From: Mesohalobacter salilacus
Lineage (GTDB): Bacteria; Bacteroidota; Bacteroidia; Flavobacteriales; Flavobacteriaceae
Assembly (NCBI GenBank): GCA_003931895.1
Contig: RRZV01000018.1
Span: 34,916-98,915 of the forward strand
Direction: 5' to 3'
Length of the DNA: 64,000 nucleotides
The position numbers were made by a program, and so were the translations under genes. Shown here in pieces: positions 1 through 9,711 of the stretch; positions within the stretch are counted from its first letter, which is position 1; the number at the start of each line of letters is the position of its first letter. The notes under the pieces are model-generated. The model was not told the origin of the DNA, searched no databases, and saw only the letters and a program-made list of their open reading frames with translations.

Positions 1-530
1 AAAGCAAGAACACCTGCCTTAGCTGTAGCACTTGGCACCACATAAGCTGAACCCGTCCAAGCATAAGTCGTGACAATATTTAAAACCACTTTTTGTTTTT
101 CTTTAAGCTCTATCCATTTTTTACCAAAAGCCAGAGTACAATTTTTACTGCCTTTTAAAACAATATCAATAATGGTATCAAACGCATTGGCCGATAAGCG
201 TTCGGTAGGTGAGATGAAATTACCAGCAGCATTGTTGAGCAAACCGTCAACATGACCGAAATGCTTGATACTATCATCTCTCATTTTACAAACTGCGTCG
301 TAATCTCTAACATCGCATTGCAATGCTAAGACTTCACTGCCTGTTTCATTTTCTAACTCTTTAGCTGTATTTTTTAATTTATCTAGATTTCGCGAAGTGA
401 TGACTACTTTTGCACCGAGCTCCAACAGATAGCGTGTCATAGATTTTCCGAGTCCGCTACCGCCGCCAGTGACGACGTAAATCTTTCCTTTAAGCGCATC
501 ATCTCTGAGCATTTTGTCTTGATAGGCCAT
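1..530 (-). CDS. 2,4-dienoyl-CoA reductase-like SDR oxidoreductase (3' end cut off)
   Basis: Short-chain dehydrogenase read on the minus strand from an ATG at 530; it runs off the left edge, so only the first 176 residues are present. The Rossmann glycine motif TGGGSGLG lies near residue 21 and the NNAAGNF motif near residue 101. Instead of the classical YxxxK it has SATAK preceded by TTYAWTGSAYVV, which is the arrangement of the 2,4-dienoyl-CoA reductase branch, where a more upstream Tyr takes over. The family reduces 2,4-dienoyl-CoA with NADPH during beta-oxidation of unsaturated fatty acids. The start lies 13 bases after the mutB stop, so it is probably the last gene of the methylmalonyl-CoA mutase operon. 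The family call is good; the exact substrate is inferred. Confidence 0.85.
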   Translation of the reverse strand, partial: MAYQDKMLRDDALKGKIYVVTGGGSGLGKSMTRYLLELGAKVVITSRNLDKLKNTAKELENETGSEVLALQCDVRDYDAVCKMRDDSIKHFGHVDGLLNNAAGNFISPTERLSANAFDTIIDIVLKGSKNCTLAFGKKWIELKEKQKVVLNIVTTYAWTGSAYVVPSATAKAGVLA

Positions 531-543
531 AATTTGTTTTTGT

Positions 544-2673
544 TTAGTCAGGAATGGTTTTTATAAGAATTTCTAATAAATCTATAGCAGCTTGGCTAAT
601 CTTGGTTCCTGGTCCAAAAACAGCGGCTGCGCCAGCATCAAACAAAAGGTCATAATCTGCTGAAGGAATGACACCACCAACAATCACCATAATATCTTCA
701 CGTCCCAATTCTTCTAAAGCTTTAATGACTTCAGGGACAAGCGTTTTATGCCCAGCAGCAAGCGATGACACACCTAGTACGTGCACGTCGTTTTCAACGG
801 CTTGTTGGGCGGCTTCTTTTGGGGTTTGGAACAATGGTCCAATATCAACATCAAAACCGAGGTCGGCATAACTTGTCGCCACGACTTTTGCGCCCCTGTC
901 ATGGCCATCTTGCCCCATTTTAACAATCATAATACGAGGTCTTCGGCCTTCGAGTTCTGCAAATTTGTCTGCGAGTTGTTTGGCTTTTTCGAAAGTTTGA
1001 TCTGTTTTCATTTCTTTACTGTAAACACCGCTAAAGGATTGAATTTCTGCTTGATGCCTACCATATTCTTTTTCTAAAGCATCGCTAATTTCTCCTAAAG
1101 TTGCTCTTTCTTTAGCAGCTTTTACGGCGATTTCAAGCAAATTGCCTTGACCACTTTTAGCGGTTTGATATAATTTTTTAAGTGTTGTTTGAACTTGTTT
1201 TTCGTCTCTTTCAGTTTTTATTTTGTTTAGCTTTTCTATTTGTTGCATCCTTACTTTTTGGTTGTCAACTTCTAAGGTTACAATAGGATCTTCTTTATCA
1301 AGGCGATAACTGTTAACCCCTATAATTTTATCTTTACCTGAATCAATCTTGGCTTGTTTTTTAGCGGCAGCTTGTTCGATGCGCAATTTTGGAATACCTT
1401 TTTCAATAGCTTTTGTCATGCCACCTAAATCTTTAATTTCTTCAAGGTGTTTCCAAGCACGTTTTACAATATCGTCAGTCAATTTTTCTACGTAAAAACT
1501 TCCAGCCCAAGGATCAACCGTTTTTGTGATTTGGGTTTCTTCTTGTAAATAGAGTTGCGTATTTCTCGCTATACGTGCAGAAAAATCTGTAGGTAAAGCT
1601 ATGGCTTCATCTAAAGCGTTTGTATGCAAACTTTGTGTGCCACCAAAAACCGCTGCTGCTGCTTCTATACAAGTTCTAGCAACATTATTAAACGGATCTT
1701 GTTCTGTGAGCGAATAACCACTAGTCTGACAATGTGTTCTTAAGGCTAAAGACTTAGGGTTTTTAGGGTTAAATTGTTTGACGAGTTTGGCCCACAGCAT
1801 TCTAGCCGCACGCATTTTGGCAATTTCCATAAAATGATTCATACCAATACCCCAAAAAAAGGATAATCTCGGTGCAAAGCTATCAATATCCATTCCCGCA
1901 TCAAGTCCAGTTTTTATATACTCTAGTCCGTCAGCAAGAGTGTAAGCCAATTCAATATCGGCTGTAGCACCGGCTTCTTGCATATGATAACCAGATATGC
2001 TGATGCTGTTAAATCTCGGCATGTTTTGCGAGGTATATTCAAAAATATCAGCTATGATTTTCATTGATGGCGTTGGCGGATAAATATAAGTATTACGCAC
2101 CATAAACTCTTTAAGAATATCATTTTGAATGGTTCCTGAGAGTTGTTCAGACTTTACACCAGTTTCGTGTGCTGCAGCAATATAAAAAGCCATGATAGGC
2201 AAGACTGCACCATTCATTGTCATTGAAACGGACATTTGGTCTAAAGGAATTTGATCAAATAAAACTTTCATATCTTCAATACTGTCTATGGCTACACCCG
2301 CTTTACCAACATCGCCAACCACACGTTCGTGATCGCTATCGTAACCGCGATGTGTTGGTAAATCAAATGCCACAGAAAGACCTTTTTGACCAGCTTTAAG
2401 GTTGCGGCGATAAAAGGCATTACTTTCTTCGGCTGTGGAAAAACCCGCATATTGACGAATGGTCCACGGACGGCCAACATACATACTTGAATAAGGTCCG
2501 CGAAGATACGGTGGAATACCAGCAGCAAAATTGAGGTGCTCAAGCGATTGAATATCATCTTGGGCATAGTGGTTTTTAATTTCAATTTTTTCATTTGTCA
2601 TGAATTTTTGATTTGACATAGGTGTCTCATCAAAATTGAAATTGAGTTTTAAATTATTGATATCTTTTGCCAT
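544..2673 (-). CDS. mutB: methylmalonyl-CoA mutase large subunit
   Basis: Adenosylcobalamin-dependent mutase that interconverts methylmalonyl-CoA and succinyl-CoA, linking propionate to the TCA cycle. The N-terminal two thirds is the substrate-binding TIM barrel (TMNGAVLP and [14 protein letters not shown] segments visible). The C-terminal B12 domain has [11 protein letters not shown] near residue 590, with the Asp-x-His-x-x-Gly lower-ligand motif, then SSLAAGH and VGGVIP. Length of about 709 residues matches the catalytic chain. I chose the ATG at 2673, which sits 13 bases after the mutA stop. An upstream in-frame start at 2706 would add 11 residues and overlap mutA by 20 bases. It follows mutA, the expected heterodimer partner. 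Confidence 0.96.
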   Translation of the reverse strand: MAKDINNLKLNFNFDETPMSNQKFMTNEKIEIKNHYAQDDIQSLEHLNFAAGIPPYLRGPYSSMYVGRPWTIRQYAGFSTAEESNAFYRRNLKAGQKGLSVAFDLPTHRGYDSDHERVVGDVGKAGVAIDSIEDMKVLFDQIPLDQMSVSMTMNGAVLPIMAFYIAAAHETGVKSEQLSGTIQNDILKEFMVRNTYIYPPTPSMKIIADIFEYTSQNMPRFNSISISGYHMQEAGATADIELAYTLADGLEYIKTGLDAGMDIDSFAPRLSFFWGIGMNHFMEIAKMRAARMLWAKLVKQFNPKNPKSLALRTHCQTSGYSLTEQDPFNNVARTCIEAAAAVFGGTQSLHTNALDEAIALPTDFSARIARNTQLYLQEETQITKTVDPWAGSFYVEKLTDDIVKRAWKHLEEIKDLGGMTKAIEKGIPKLRIEQAAAKKQAKIDSGKDKIIGVNSYRLDKEDPIVTLEVDNQKVRMQQIEKLNKIKTERDEKQVQTTLKKLYQTAKSGQGNLLEIAVKAAKERATLGEISDALEKEYGRHQAEIQSFSGVYSKEMKTDQTFEKAKQLADKFAELEGRRPRIMIVKMGQDGHDRGAKVVATSYADLGFDVDIGPLFQTPKEAAQQAVENDVHVLGVSSLAAGHKTLVPEVIKALEELGREDIMVIVGGVIPSADYDLLFDAGAAAVFGPGTKISQAAIDLLEILIKTIPD

Positions 2674-2686
2674 AATCAAACTGTCT

Positions 2687-3982
2687 TTAAGCGTTTTCTT
2701 GTGCAAGTTTTTGTTGTTCTAATTGCTCTGCAATACGGCGTTCTGTGATAGGTTTTAAAAGGGTTTTTCGTTTTTGTTTTTTTGGAAATATGTCTTTTTC
2801 TATTTGCTTTTTCATGTGGTCGTCTTCATTTTCAAAAATGTTTACACCAACGAGTTTTAAACTTTTATTTTCAAACTGTTTTAAGGATTTTTCAAATTGC
2901 TGGTCAATTTTTTCTTGAATTTTACCATCGAACATTTGTTGAATCAACCCACCAGATTTCTCAATAGATTTGAAGAGTTCTAGGGCTTTTTCAGATAATG
3001 CATTGGTAAGATGATCAATATAATAGCTACCGTCTGAAGCATTACTCACTTTATCAAAATAGCTTTCATTTTTTAGAATAAGCAGTTGGTTTCTGGCAAT
3101 GCGTTGACTGAAATCGTTTTTGGTTTTAAAAATTTTATCATAAGCGATATTACAAACAAAATCACTGCCACCGAGTACAGCACTCATGCATTCTGTTGCT
3201 GACCTGAGCATGTTGACATTGTAGTCGTAAATACTCATATGATGAAGTCCGGGCTCTGAAATAATATTGAGTTTATAGTCAACATCTTGATGCTTGCAAA
3301 TAGTGTTTACTAATACTCTGAAGGCCTTTAGTTTAGCAATTTCAAAGAAATAATTTGGGCCAACACTACAAAAAATATGGATTTGTAAAGTTTTAGTTTG
3401 ACTAAAATCTAGTTCTTTAAAATAGCTATAGAGGTGTGTAGAGGTGTAGGCGAGTTGCTGTGTGATGTTTGCACCTGAGTTGTGATATAATCTTGCGTCT
3501 ATGCTTATGCTATGAGTTATACTGAAAAAATTTTGATAAAGATCTAAATCTTGTTTTTGAGTGTTTACCCAATTCCCAGATTGCGCTAAATTGTGAATAG
3601 GGTCAAATTTGTAAATCAAATTTTCTTTAGATTCAAACTTAAAATTTTGAGGTTCTTCAACTTCTAGAATCAAGGGTAGCTTTATTTGTTTGGGCTGTTT
3701 GTTTGATTTTATCCAAAAGGCTTCTGTGCCTTTTGATTGGCGTTGTTCTATGTTTTTTATATCATCGCCGGTAATTTTTTCGGTAATCAGCCATTGTTGA
3801 GGTGAGGGAATATTGAGTTTTTGATGCGAATCTAGATGATAAAATGGTTTGATGTCAATGCCTTCGTCAGTTGAAGTCAACATGGTTTTGTTGTAATCTT
3901 TTCCTTTAAGATCAACTTGTATTTTTTGTTTCCATGCTTTTTCAGAAACGGGTTCAAATTCTTTAAAAAGTTGATTTGACAT
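2687..3982 (-). CDS. mutA: methylmalonyl-CoA mutase small subunit
   Basis: Non-catalytic partner of MutB. At 431 residues it is shorter than MutB and lacks the C-terminal B12-binding domain: no DxHxxG motif is present. Barrel-like segments recognisable from the large subunit are retained, for example [14 protein letters not shown] and [17 protein letters not shown]. The N-terminus ([24 protein letters not shown]) is typical of Bacteroidota small subunits. It starts 6 bases after the stop of the FtsB-like gene and is followed at once by mutB, so it is cotranscribed with both. The call is based on family resemblance and gene order together. Confidence 0.93.
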   Translation of the reverse strand: MSNQLFKEFEPVSEKAWKQKIQVDLKGKDYNKTMLTSTDEGIDIKPFYHLDSHQKLNIPSPQQWLITEKITGDDIKNIEQRQSKGTEAFWIKSNKQPKQIKLPLILEVEEPQNFKFESKENLIYKFDPIHNLAQSGNWVNTQKQDLDLYQNFFSITHSISIDARLYHNSGANITQQLAYTSTHLYSYFKELDFSQTKTLQIHIFCSVGPNYFFEIAKLKAFRVLVNTICKHQDVDYKLNIISEPGLHHMSIYDYNVNMLRSATECMSAVLGGSDFVCNIAYDKIFKTKNDFSQRIARNQLLILKNESYFDKVSNASDGSYYIDHLTNALSEKALELFKSIEKSGGLIQQMFDGKIQEKIDQQFEKSLKQFENKSLKLVGVNIFENEDDHMKKQIEKDIFPKKQKRKTLLKPITERRIAEQLEQQKLAQENA

Positions 3983-3988
3983 AATTTT

Positions 3989-4306
3989 TTACTTTAAACT
4001 GTCTTCGTATTTAATGATAAAAACATCTTCGTTTTCGCGCTTCATAAAATAAGTTTCTCTGGCAAATTTTTCAATTTCTACAGAATCTCTTAAAGTTTTC
4101 AAGGTTTTTTTATCTTTTTTAATTTCAGATTTGTAATAGTTAATATTACTTTCAATTTCAGAAATTTCCTCGTCTAATTTTTGGTGGGTCAACCAAGAGT
4201 TGGTATCAAAAAACAACATCCAAACCAAAAAGATAAGTAATACAAAAATGTATCTATTGGTAAGGATTTTAAACCAAGTTTTTTGTTTTAGACTTTTCCA
4301 CTTCAT
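3989..4306 (-). CDS. FtsB/DivIC-family septum formation initiator
   Basis: A 105-residue bitopic membrane protein with a short basic N-terminus, one membrane segment at about residues 18-33 and a periplasmic coiled coil at about 40-75 (IESNINYYKSEIKKDKKTLKTLRD). It ends with a conserved-looking segment (EKFARETYFMKRENEDVFII) that matches the FtsB/DivIC pattern EexARexLgmvkpgE. These proteins form the FtsL-FtsB-type complex of the divisome. It sits between udk (18-base gap) and mutA (6-base gap), which suggests cotranscription. The family is clear; whether it is FtsB- or DivIC-like cannot be settled. Confidence 0.88.
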   Translation of the reverse strand: MKWKSLKQKTWFKILTNRYIFVLLIFLVWMLFFDTNSWLTHQKLDEEISEIESNINYYKSEIKKDKKTLKTLRDSVEIEKFARETYFMKRENEDVFIIKYEDSLK

Positions 4307-4324
4307 TTGGTTAAAGATACAAAA

Positions 4325-4933
4325 TTAGATCAAACGTTCTTTAATAATTGTTTGAACAATTTCAACAGCTACATTGTTGTATCTGTTATTTGGAATAATG
4401 ATATCTGCAAACTCTTTTGTGGGCTGAATAAACTCGATATGCATAGGTTTTAAAGTGTTTTGATAACGGTTCAAGACTTCGTCAAGATCTCTTCCTCGTT
4501 CTGCTATATCTCTTTTAAGACGTCTTATGAGGCGTTCATCAGAATCGGTTTGCACATAGATTTTAATATCTAGCATGTCGCGAACAGCGGGATTGGTTAA
4601 AATTAATATCCCTTCAACTATCATTACCTTTCGGGGCTGAGTGGTTTTGGTCTGTCCTGTACGATTATGGGTTTTAAAGGAATAGATAGGTTGTTCTACA
4701 GATTGTCCTGATTTTAAAATTTTAAGATGTTCCACCAAAAGTTTAAAATCAATTGATTGTGGGTGATCAAAATTAATATTTTTTCGTTCTTCAAAGCTCA
4801 GGTGAGACGTGTCTTTGTAATACGAATCTTGATAAATCACGTCGACTTCGTCGTGCTGAAGTTCGTCTAAAATATGGTTGACAACGGTTGTTTTGCCGCT
4901 TCCGGTTCCACCCGCAATTCCTATGGTAAGCAT
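4325..4933 (-). CDS. udk: uridine kinase
   Basis: Phosphorylates uridine and cytidine in pyrimidine salvage. The P-loop GGTGSGKT is at residues 8-15. It is followed by YQDSYYKD, the DHPQSIDF segment and VEGILIL, as in bacterial Udk; an RxxRDxxERGRD lid lies near residues 134-147. The length of 202 residues is typical. It is the first gene of the run udk - ftsB-like - mutA - mutB. Confidence 0.95.
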   Translation of the reverse strand: MLTIGIAGGTGSGKTTVVNHILDELQHDEVDVIYQDSYYKDTSHLSFEERKNINFDHPQSIDFKLLVEHLKILKSGQSVEQPIYSFKTHNRTGQTKTTQPRKVMIVEGILILTNPAVRDMLDIKIYVQTDSDERLIRRLKRDIAERGRDLDEVLNRYQNTLKPMHIEFIQPTKEFADIIIPNNRYNNVAVEIVQTIIKERLI

Positions 4934-5028
4934 TTGATAAAATTTGTGTAAAAGTAATACACTTAACTCAAATTCTAAATTGAATTACCATGCTAATATT
5001 AAATTTCTCGTTTTAATTAAATGAAGCA

Positions 5029-5658
5029 TTATTTTAAAACTTCAGGCATTTTAGCTTTAAAACGTTCAAACCTTGGGTTGGAAACATTTTGAATATATCG
5101 GTTTTTAGGATGTTTCTTTTTATAATCTTGGTGATATTCTTCTGCTATCCAAAATTTTTCAAAAGGTTTAACTTCTGCTGCTATCGGCTTTTCGTATTGA
5201 GGTTGAAGAGATTTTATTTTGTTTTCTATAATGGTTTTTTCTTTATCATTTTGATAAAAAACTATTGATCGATATTGGCTGCCTCTATCAGGTCCTTGTC
5301 CATTAACCTGAGTTACGTTTTGTGAAGCAAAATAAATATCAACCAAGGTTTTGAAGCTTACAACCTTACTATCATATATTACTTTTACTGCTTCCGCATG
5401 GCCAGTTTTACCGGTATTACTTGCTTCATAGGTTGGGTTTTTAGTATGTCCGCCAGAATACCCTGATACAACTTCTTTTACTCCTTTTACTTTTTCGTAA
5501 ATGGCTTCAACACACCAAAAACAACCGCTTGCTAAGTAAGCAGTATCCATATTTTGGTAAGTGTTTTTTTCTGATGAGACTTTTTTTGTGTTTTTTTTGT
5601 CGGTATTACAAGCTATAGCTAAAGGCGCAAATAGTAGGAGAAAAACTAAATATTTCAT
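5029..5658 (-). CDS. msrA: peptide-methionine (S)-S-oxide reductase, probable lipoprotein
   Basis: Reduces the S-epimer of methionine sulfoxide in proteins. The active-site motif GCFWC is at residues 45-49, with catalytic Cys46. The GYSGGHTKNPTYE and TGHAEAVKV segments are standard for MsrA. The N-terminus (MKYLVFLLLFAPLAIAC) is a signal peptide with a lipobox ending at Cys17, so the enzyme is probably anchored outside the cytoplasm and repairs envelope proteins. There is no fused MsrB domain. It is flanked by gaps of about 100 bases and is probably monocistronic. Confidence 0.94.
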   Translation of the reverse strand: MKYLVFLLLFAPLAIACNTDKKNTKKVSSEKNTYQNMDTAYLASGCFWCVEAIYEKVKGVKEVVSGYSGGHTKNPTYEASNTGKTGHAEAVKVIYDSKVVSFKTLVDIYFASQNVTQVNGQGPDRGSQYRSIVFYQNDKEKTIIENKIKSLQPQYEKPIAAEVKPFEKFWIAEEYHQDYKKKHPKNRYIQNVSNPRFERFKAKMPEVLK

Positions 5659-5768
5659 AACAAAGATTTTTGGTAAAATTAAAAATAAATGAAGTAAGGA
5701 GTTGTAATAGGTTTGTTAATTAATAAGGAACTAGAGATTACTTAATGTTACAAATCTATTAAAATATT

Positions 5769-6623
5769 TCATGAAAACACTACAGTCTTGTTGTTATAGA
5801 CCATCACCTTATGATTAGCATGAAGTTTTACAGCATTTGATAAAACAATTTTTTCTAAATCACGACCTTTTGCAATTAAATCAGCAATGCTATATGCATG
5901 AGAAACATGAGCAACATCTTGAGCGATAATAGGTCCTGCATCGAGTTCTTCGGTAACGTAATGACTTGTTGCTCCAATAATTTTAACACCGCGTTTGAAT
6001 GCAGAATGATATGGTTTAGCTCCAACAAAGGCAGGTAAAAATGAATGGTGTATATTAACTATTCTATAAGGAAATTTGTTTATAATTTTGCTTGATATTA
6101 TTTGCATATATCGAGCTAAAACAATGAAGTCTATTTTATGCTTTGTTAATAGCTCTAATTGTTTTTCTTCTGCTTGGGCTTTGTTTTCCTTGGTTATAGT
6201 GATATGATAATAAGGAATATTAAAGCTATTTGCTATCGATCTCAAATCATCATGATTACTAATGATTAAAGGAATTTCTAAATTGAGTTCATTAGAATTA
6301 TATCGGCCTAATAAGTCATATAGGCAATGATCATACTTAGAGATGAAGAGCGCCATTTTTAGCTTTTTGTCATCTGAATACATGCTCCAATTCATGTTGA
6401 ATTTTTGGCTTATGTTGTATTCAAAATCAGTTTTAAAGCTATTCTCTGAAAATTTAGTGTTATCAAACTCAGCTTTAATCCTCATAAAAAAAATATTTTG
6501 ATCTCTATCTACGTGTTGATCTAGGTAAACAATATTTCCTTTATTAAGAACTATAAAATTAGTAACTGTAGCTACTATATTTGGTTGATCTTTGCAGTTT
6601 ATGAGAAGCGTAATTTTTTTCAT
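5769..6623 (-). CDS. purU: formyltetrahydrofolate deformylase
   Basis: Hydrolyses 10-formyl-THF to formate and THF, balancing one-carbon pools and supplying formate for purine synthesis. An ACT-like regulatory domain occupies about residues 1-85 (KDQPNIVATVTNFI). The formyltransferase fold follows, with the catalytic Asn190, His192 and Asp228 (RIVNIHHSFLPAF and TEELDAGPII). The length of 284 residues matches the family. The flanking gaps are very AT-rich with no clear promoter match. Confidence 0.94.
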   Translation of the reverse strand: MKKITLLINCKDQPNIVATVTNFIVLNKGNIVYLDQHVDRDQNIFFMRIKAEFDNTKFSENSFKTDFEYNISQKFNMNWSMYSDDKKLKMALFISKYDHCLYDLLGRYNSNELNLEIPLIISNHDDLRSIANSFNIPYYHITITKENKAQAEEKQLELLTKHKIDFIVLARYMQIISSKIINKFPYRIVNIHHSFLPAFVGAKPYHSAFKRGVKIIGATSHYVTEELDAGPIIAQDVAHVSHAYSIADLIAKGRDLEKIVLSNAVKLHANHKVMVYNNKTVVFS

Positions 6624-6724
6624 TTTAAAAATGAAATAAAAATCTAAAATTAATAAGTTTTATAAATTAATATGTGTTTTATATTAATTGTAGATTTATA
6701 GATTAAAATTTAACAAATACAGCC

Positions 6725-7504
6725 TTATAACTTTTTGAATAATTTTTGCATACGATCTTCTTCTTCTTGGGCTAATTCTTGATCAACAAGAATTCTTCCG
6801 CTGTGTTCGTCTGTCATGATTTTTCTTCGACCTGCAATTTCGACTTGAACTTGAGGTGGGATAGTAAAGAAAGATCCGCCAGAAGCACCACGTTCAATGG
6901 TTACAACAGCTAATCCATTTTTTACGCTATTTCTGATTCTTTCGTAAGCACCAACTAACCTTTCTTCAATTTTGGTTTTTAGTTTCTCAGATTCTTTTTC
7001 TAAAGCTTTTTCCTCCTTTTCAGTTTCTTTAAGAATGTTTGAGAGTTCAGATTTTTTGTGATCAAGGTGTTTTTGTCTATCTTCCAAATTAGCTTCTGCT
7101 TTATCTAAGGCTTCTTTTTTATGTTCGGTCTGAGCATAAAATTCCTTGATGTGTTTTTCAGCCAATTCAATTTCTAGTTCTTGATATTCAATTTCTTTGC
7201 TCAGGGCATCAAACTCCCTGTTATTTCGAACATTCTCTTGCTGTTTCTTGTATTTTTTTATGCGATCTTCAGTTTCGCTTATAAAAATCTTTTTGGATTT
7301 GATATCTTCATCAATTGTATCTAAAGAAGTTTTGATTTTATCAATTCTTTTGCTGAGACCTGCAACTTCATCTTCCAAATCTTCAACTTCAAGAGGTAAT
7401 TCTCCTCTCATGTTTCTGATTTCGTCTATTCTAGAGTCAACAAGTTGCAAATCGTATAAAGCTCTGAGTTTTTGCTCTACGCTAATCTCTTTCTTTTTTG
7501 CCAT
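6725..7504 (-). CDS. coiled-coil protein of the C4 zinc-ribbon family, cysteine-free
   Basis: A 259-residue protein made mostly of a long charged coiled coil (about residues 30-180), followed by the C-terminal segment that in relatives forms a four-cysteine zinc ribbon. Here that segment reads GASGGSFFTIPPQ ... TDEHSGRILVD: each position that is normally cysteine is Ser, Asp or similar, so zinc cannot be bound in the usual way. The biochemical role is unknown; the family usually sits next to Nif3, as here. The ATG at 7504 was chosen over an upstream TTG at 7510. The gene begins 2 bases after the nif3 stop, suggesting coupling. Confidence 0.85.
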   Translation of the reverse strand: MAKKKEISVEQKLRALYDLQLVDSRIDEIRNMRGELPLEVEDLEDEVAGLSKRIDKIKTSLDTIDEDIKSKKIFISETEDRIKKYKKQQENVRNNREFDALSKEIEYQELEIELAEKHIKEFYAQTEHKKEALDKAEANLEDRQKHLDHKKSELSNILKETEKEEKALEKESEKLKTKIEERLVGAYERIRNSVKNGLAVVTIERGASGGSFFTIPPQVQVEIAGRRKIMTDEHSGRILVDQELAQEEEDRMQKLFKKL

Positions 7505-7506
7505 AA

Positions 7507-8601
7507 TCAATAATATTGAACGGGATTTGTATTAGTATTTGATAAAACGGTTGCAAAATTAGTGAAATTTTCTTTAAGATAAGCATATAAAAGTTGTTTT
7601 GTGTATTGTTCGCTTTCGTAATGTCCAATATCAACCAGTAAAATTTGTTGTTCTGCTTTAAAAAAATCATGATACTTAAGGTCTGCAGTGACATAAGCAT
7701 CAGCTCCTGAAGCCAAAGCCTTAGAAATGGCAGAAGCACCACTGCCTCCTAAAACTGCTACTTTCTCAATGGGCTTATTCAATAATTCCGAATACCTAAT
7801 TGTAGGCGTTTTGAACTTGTCTTTCAGTAATTTTAAAAAATCCTCTTCTTTAAGTTGTGACTCAAATTCACCGAGCATTCCCAAACCAATATGGTGATTT
7901 TTATTTTCAAGGGTTTCAATTTCATAAGCTACTTCTTCATAAGGATGATGTTTGAATAATTGAGAAAGAACTTGGCCTTGTAGGTGTTTGGCGTAGGTGA
8001 TATTGATTTGAACTTCATCTTCAAAATGAGTTTGTCCCTTTTTGCCAACTACAGGATTTGAGTTTTTGTTACCCTTAAAGCTACCTTGACCTTCAAGATT
8101 AAAACTGCAATTTGAATAATTTCCAATATTACCAGCGCCAACTTTAAAAAGTTCTTCTCTTAAATTGTCTGCGTCATTTTTTGGGACATAAGTTGTCAAT
8201 TTTTTTATTGTACCTGACTGAGGCATGAGTACGCTTGTGTTTTCTAAACCCAGTTTATTGCAAATAACTCTGTTTACACCATGAAAAGCATTGTCTAGAG
8301 CCGTGTGAATAGCATAAATTGAAATATCGTTTTTTATGGCTTTAATAACTGACCTGTTAACGTAATTGTTTGGATTTAATTTTTTAATTCCAGAATATAT
8401 AATGGGGTGGAAGCTTACTATTAAGTTACAACCTGTGTTTATAGCTTCTTGCACAACATCTTCTGTCGTGTCTAAACTGACAAGCACTGAATTAATAGGC
8501 TGGTTTTCATCGCCTACAATTAATCCAACATTATCAAAATCTTCTGCATAATCCAGTGGCGCATAATTTTTTAGATGATCGATAAGACCTTTGATTTTCA
8601 T
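7507..8601 (-). CDS. Nif3-like dinuclear metal centre protein
   Basis: A 364-residue NIF3/YbgI-family protein: toroidal hexamers with a two-metal site, function unsettled in bacteria. The N-terminal half has the metal-binding pattern LIVSFHPIIYSG and IYAIHTALDNAFHGVN; the C-terminal half has GGSGASAI and DIGHYESEQ. A central insertion with an ACT/PII-like look (about residues 130-240) is usual for the Bacteroidota form. The ATG at 8601 (MKIKGLIDHL) was chosen because 19 extra upstream residues are hydrophobic and unlike the family. The following coiled-coil gene starts within 2 bases. Confidence 0.9.
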   Translation of the reverse strand: MKIKGLIDHLKNYAPLDYAEDFDNVGLIVGDENQPINSVLVSLDTTEDVVQEAINTGCNLIVSFHPIIYSGIKKLNPNNYVNRSVIKAIKNDISIYAIHTALDNAFHGVNRVICNKLGLENTSVLMPQSGTIKKLTTYVPKNDADNLREELFKVGAGNIGNYSNCSFNLEGQGSFKGNKNSNPVVGKKGQTHFEDEVQINITYAKHLQGQVLSQLFKHHPYEEVAYEIETLENKNHHIGLGMLGEFESQLKEEDFLKLLKDKFKTPTIRYSELLNKPIEKVAVLGGSGASAISKALASGADAYVTADLKYHDFFKAEQQILLVDIGHYESEQYTKQLLYAYLKENFTNFATVLSNTNTNPVQYY

Positions 8602-8682
8602 AAGTAATAAGTATTTAAGTTTAATTGTAAATTTAAATATTATACTTTCGTAATCCATACAACTTAAACTTAATTTTTTGGA

Positions 8683-9672
8683 ATGGGTATTTTTAAGTGG
8701 CTTTTATTACCATTTTCATTGATTTATTTAATCATCACCAATATTAGGAACGTTTTTTACGATAAGGGGTTTTTTAAATCCTATTCTTTTAAAACACCTA
8801 CTATTTGTGTTGGGAATTTGAGCGTTGGAGGGACTGGTAAATCTCCAATGATAGAGCACTTAATCAAGCTTTACAAAGACGATTTTAATATTGCCGTACT
8901 AAGTCGAGGTTATAAAAGAAATACCAAAGGGTTTATAGAAGTTAAAGAGGAAATGACAGCTACTCAGGTCGGTGATGAACCTTTACAATTTAAACGAAAA
9001 TTTAAAGACATAAAAGTCTTTGTAGATACTAATAGAAAAAATGGTATTGAACAAATTGAAAAACAATTTCCTAACACAGAACTTATTTTACTTGATGACG
9101 CTTATCAGCACAGAAGAGTAAAAGCTGACATCAATATTCTTCTAACGACTTACGACAATCCTTTTTTCAAAGATTTTATTTTACCAGTTGGGCGATTAAG
9201 AGAGTCTAGAAAAGGTAAAAACAGAGCTGATGTCATTATAGTTACTAAGTGTCCTGAAAACTTGTCTGCAGAAAAAATTGAAAACATTAAAAAACACATT
9301 AACGCTAATGAAAGCCAATATGTTTTATTTTCAACAATTACTTATGATGAAAACATTTACAGTGAAACTGATACTTTAAATTTAAGGGGTTTTGATGATT
9401 TTTGCCTAGTGACAGGAATAGCAAATCCAAAACCACTTATCCAACACTTAAAAAATCAACAAAAGACTTTTGAACACTTTAAATACCCTGATCATCATAA
9501 TTTTACTTCCACAGAAATCCAAAACCTAAAGTCAATAAATAAACCAATTCTTACAACGGAAAAAGACTTTACAAGATTATATCAAAGCATACAGCATAAT
9601 ATTTTTTACATTCCAATAGAAGTTAAGTTGGATAAAGAATTGAAACCTTTGTTAAATATAAAACCTCAGTAA
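8683..9672 (+). CDS. lpxK: tetraacyldisaccharide 4'-kinase
   Basis: Phosphorylates the 4' position of the lipid A precursor at the inner face of the inner membrane. A membrane-associating N-terminal segment (residues 5-22) is followed by the P-loop GNLSVGGTGKSP at about 44-55. LDDAYQHRRV (the family's DDGxQHR motif) and PVGRLRE are also present. The length of 329 residues is normal. It is transcribed away from nif3 and ends in a hairpin that overlaps its stop codon. Confidence 0.95.
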   Translation: MGIFKWLLLPFSLIYLIITNIRNVFYDKGFFKSYSFKTPTICVGNLSVGGTGKSPMIEHLIKLYKDDFNIAVLSRGYKRNTKGFIEVKEEMTATQVGDEPLQFKRKFKDIKVFVDTNRKNGIEQIEKQFPNTELILLDDAYQHRRVKADINILLTTYDNPFFKDFILPVGRLRESRKGKNRADVIIVTKCPENLSAEKIENIKKHINANESQYVLFSTITYDENIYSETDTLNLRGFDDFCLVTGIANPKPLIQHLKNQQKTFEHFKYPDHHNFTSTEIQNLKSINKPILTTEKDFTRLYQSIQHNIFYIPIEVKLDKELKPLLNIKPQ

Positions 9673-9690
9673 AGGCTGAGGTTTTTATGT
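9662..9690. terminator. bidirectional terminator hairpin between lpxK and trxB
   Basis: AACCTCAG and CTGAGGTT form an 8-bp stem around a short loop, with a run of T after the right arm and A before the left arm. The lpxK stop codon lies inside the hairpin. It serves the convergent lpxK (plus) and trxB (minus). Confidence 0.8.
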
Positions 9691-9711
9691 TTATTCCAAG
9701 ATTGACAAAGT

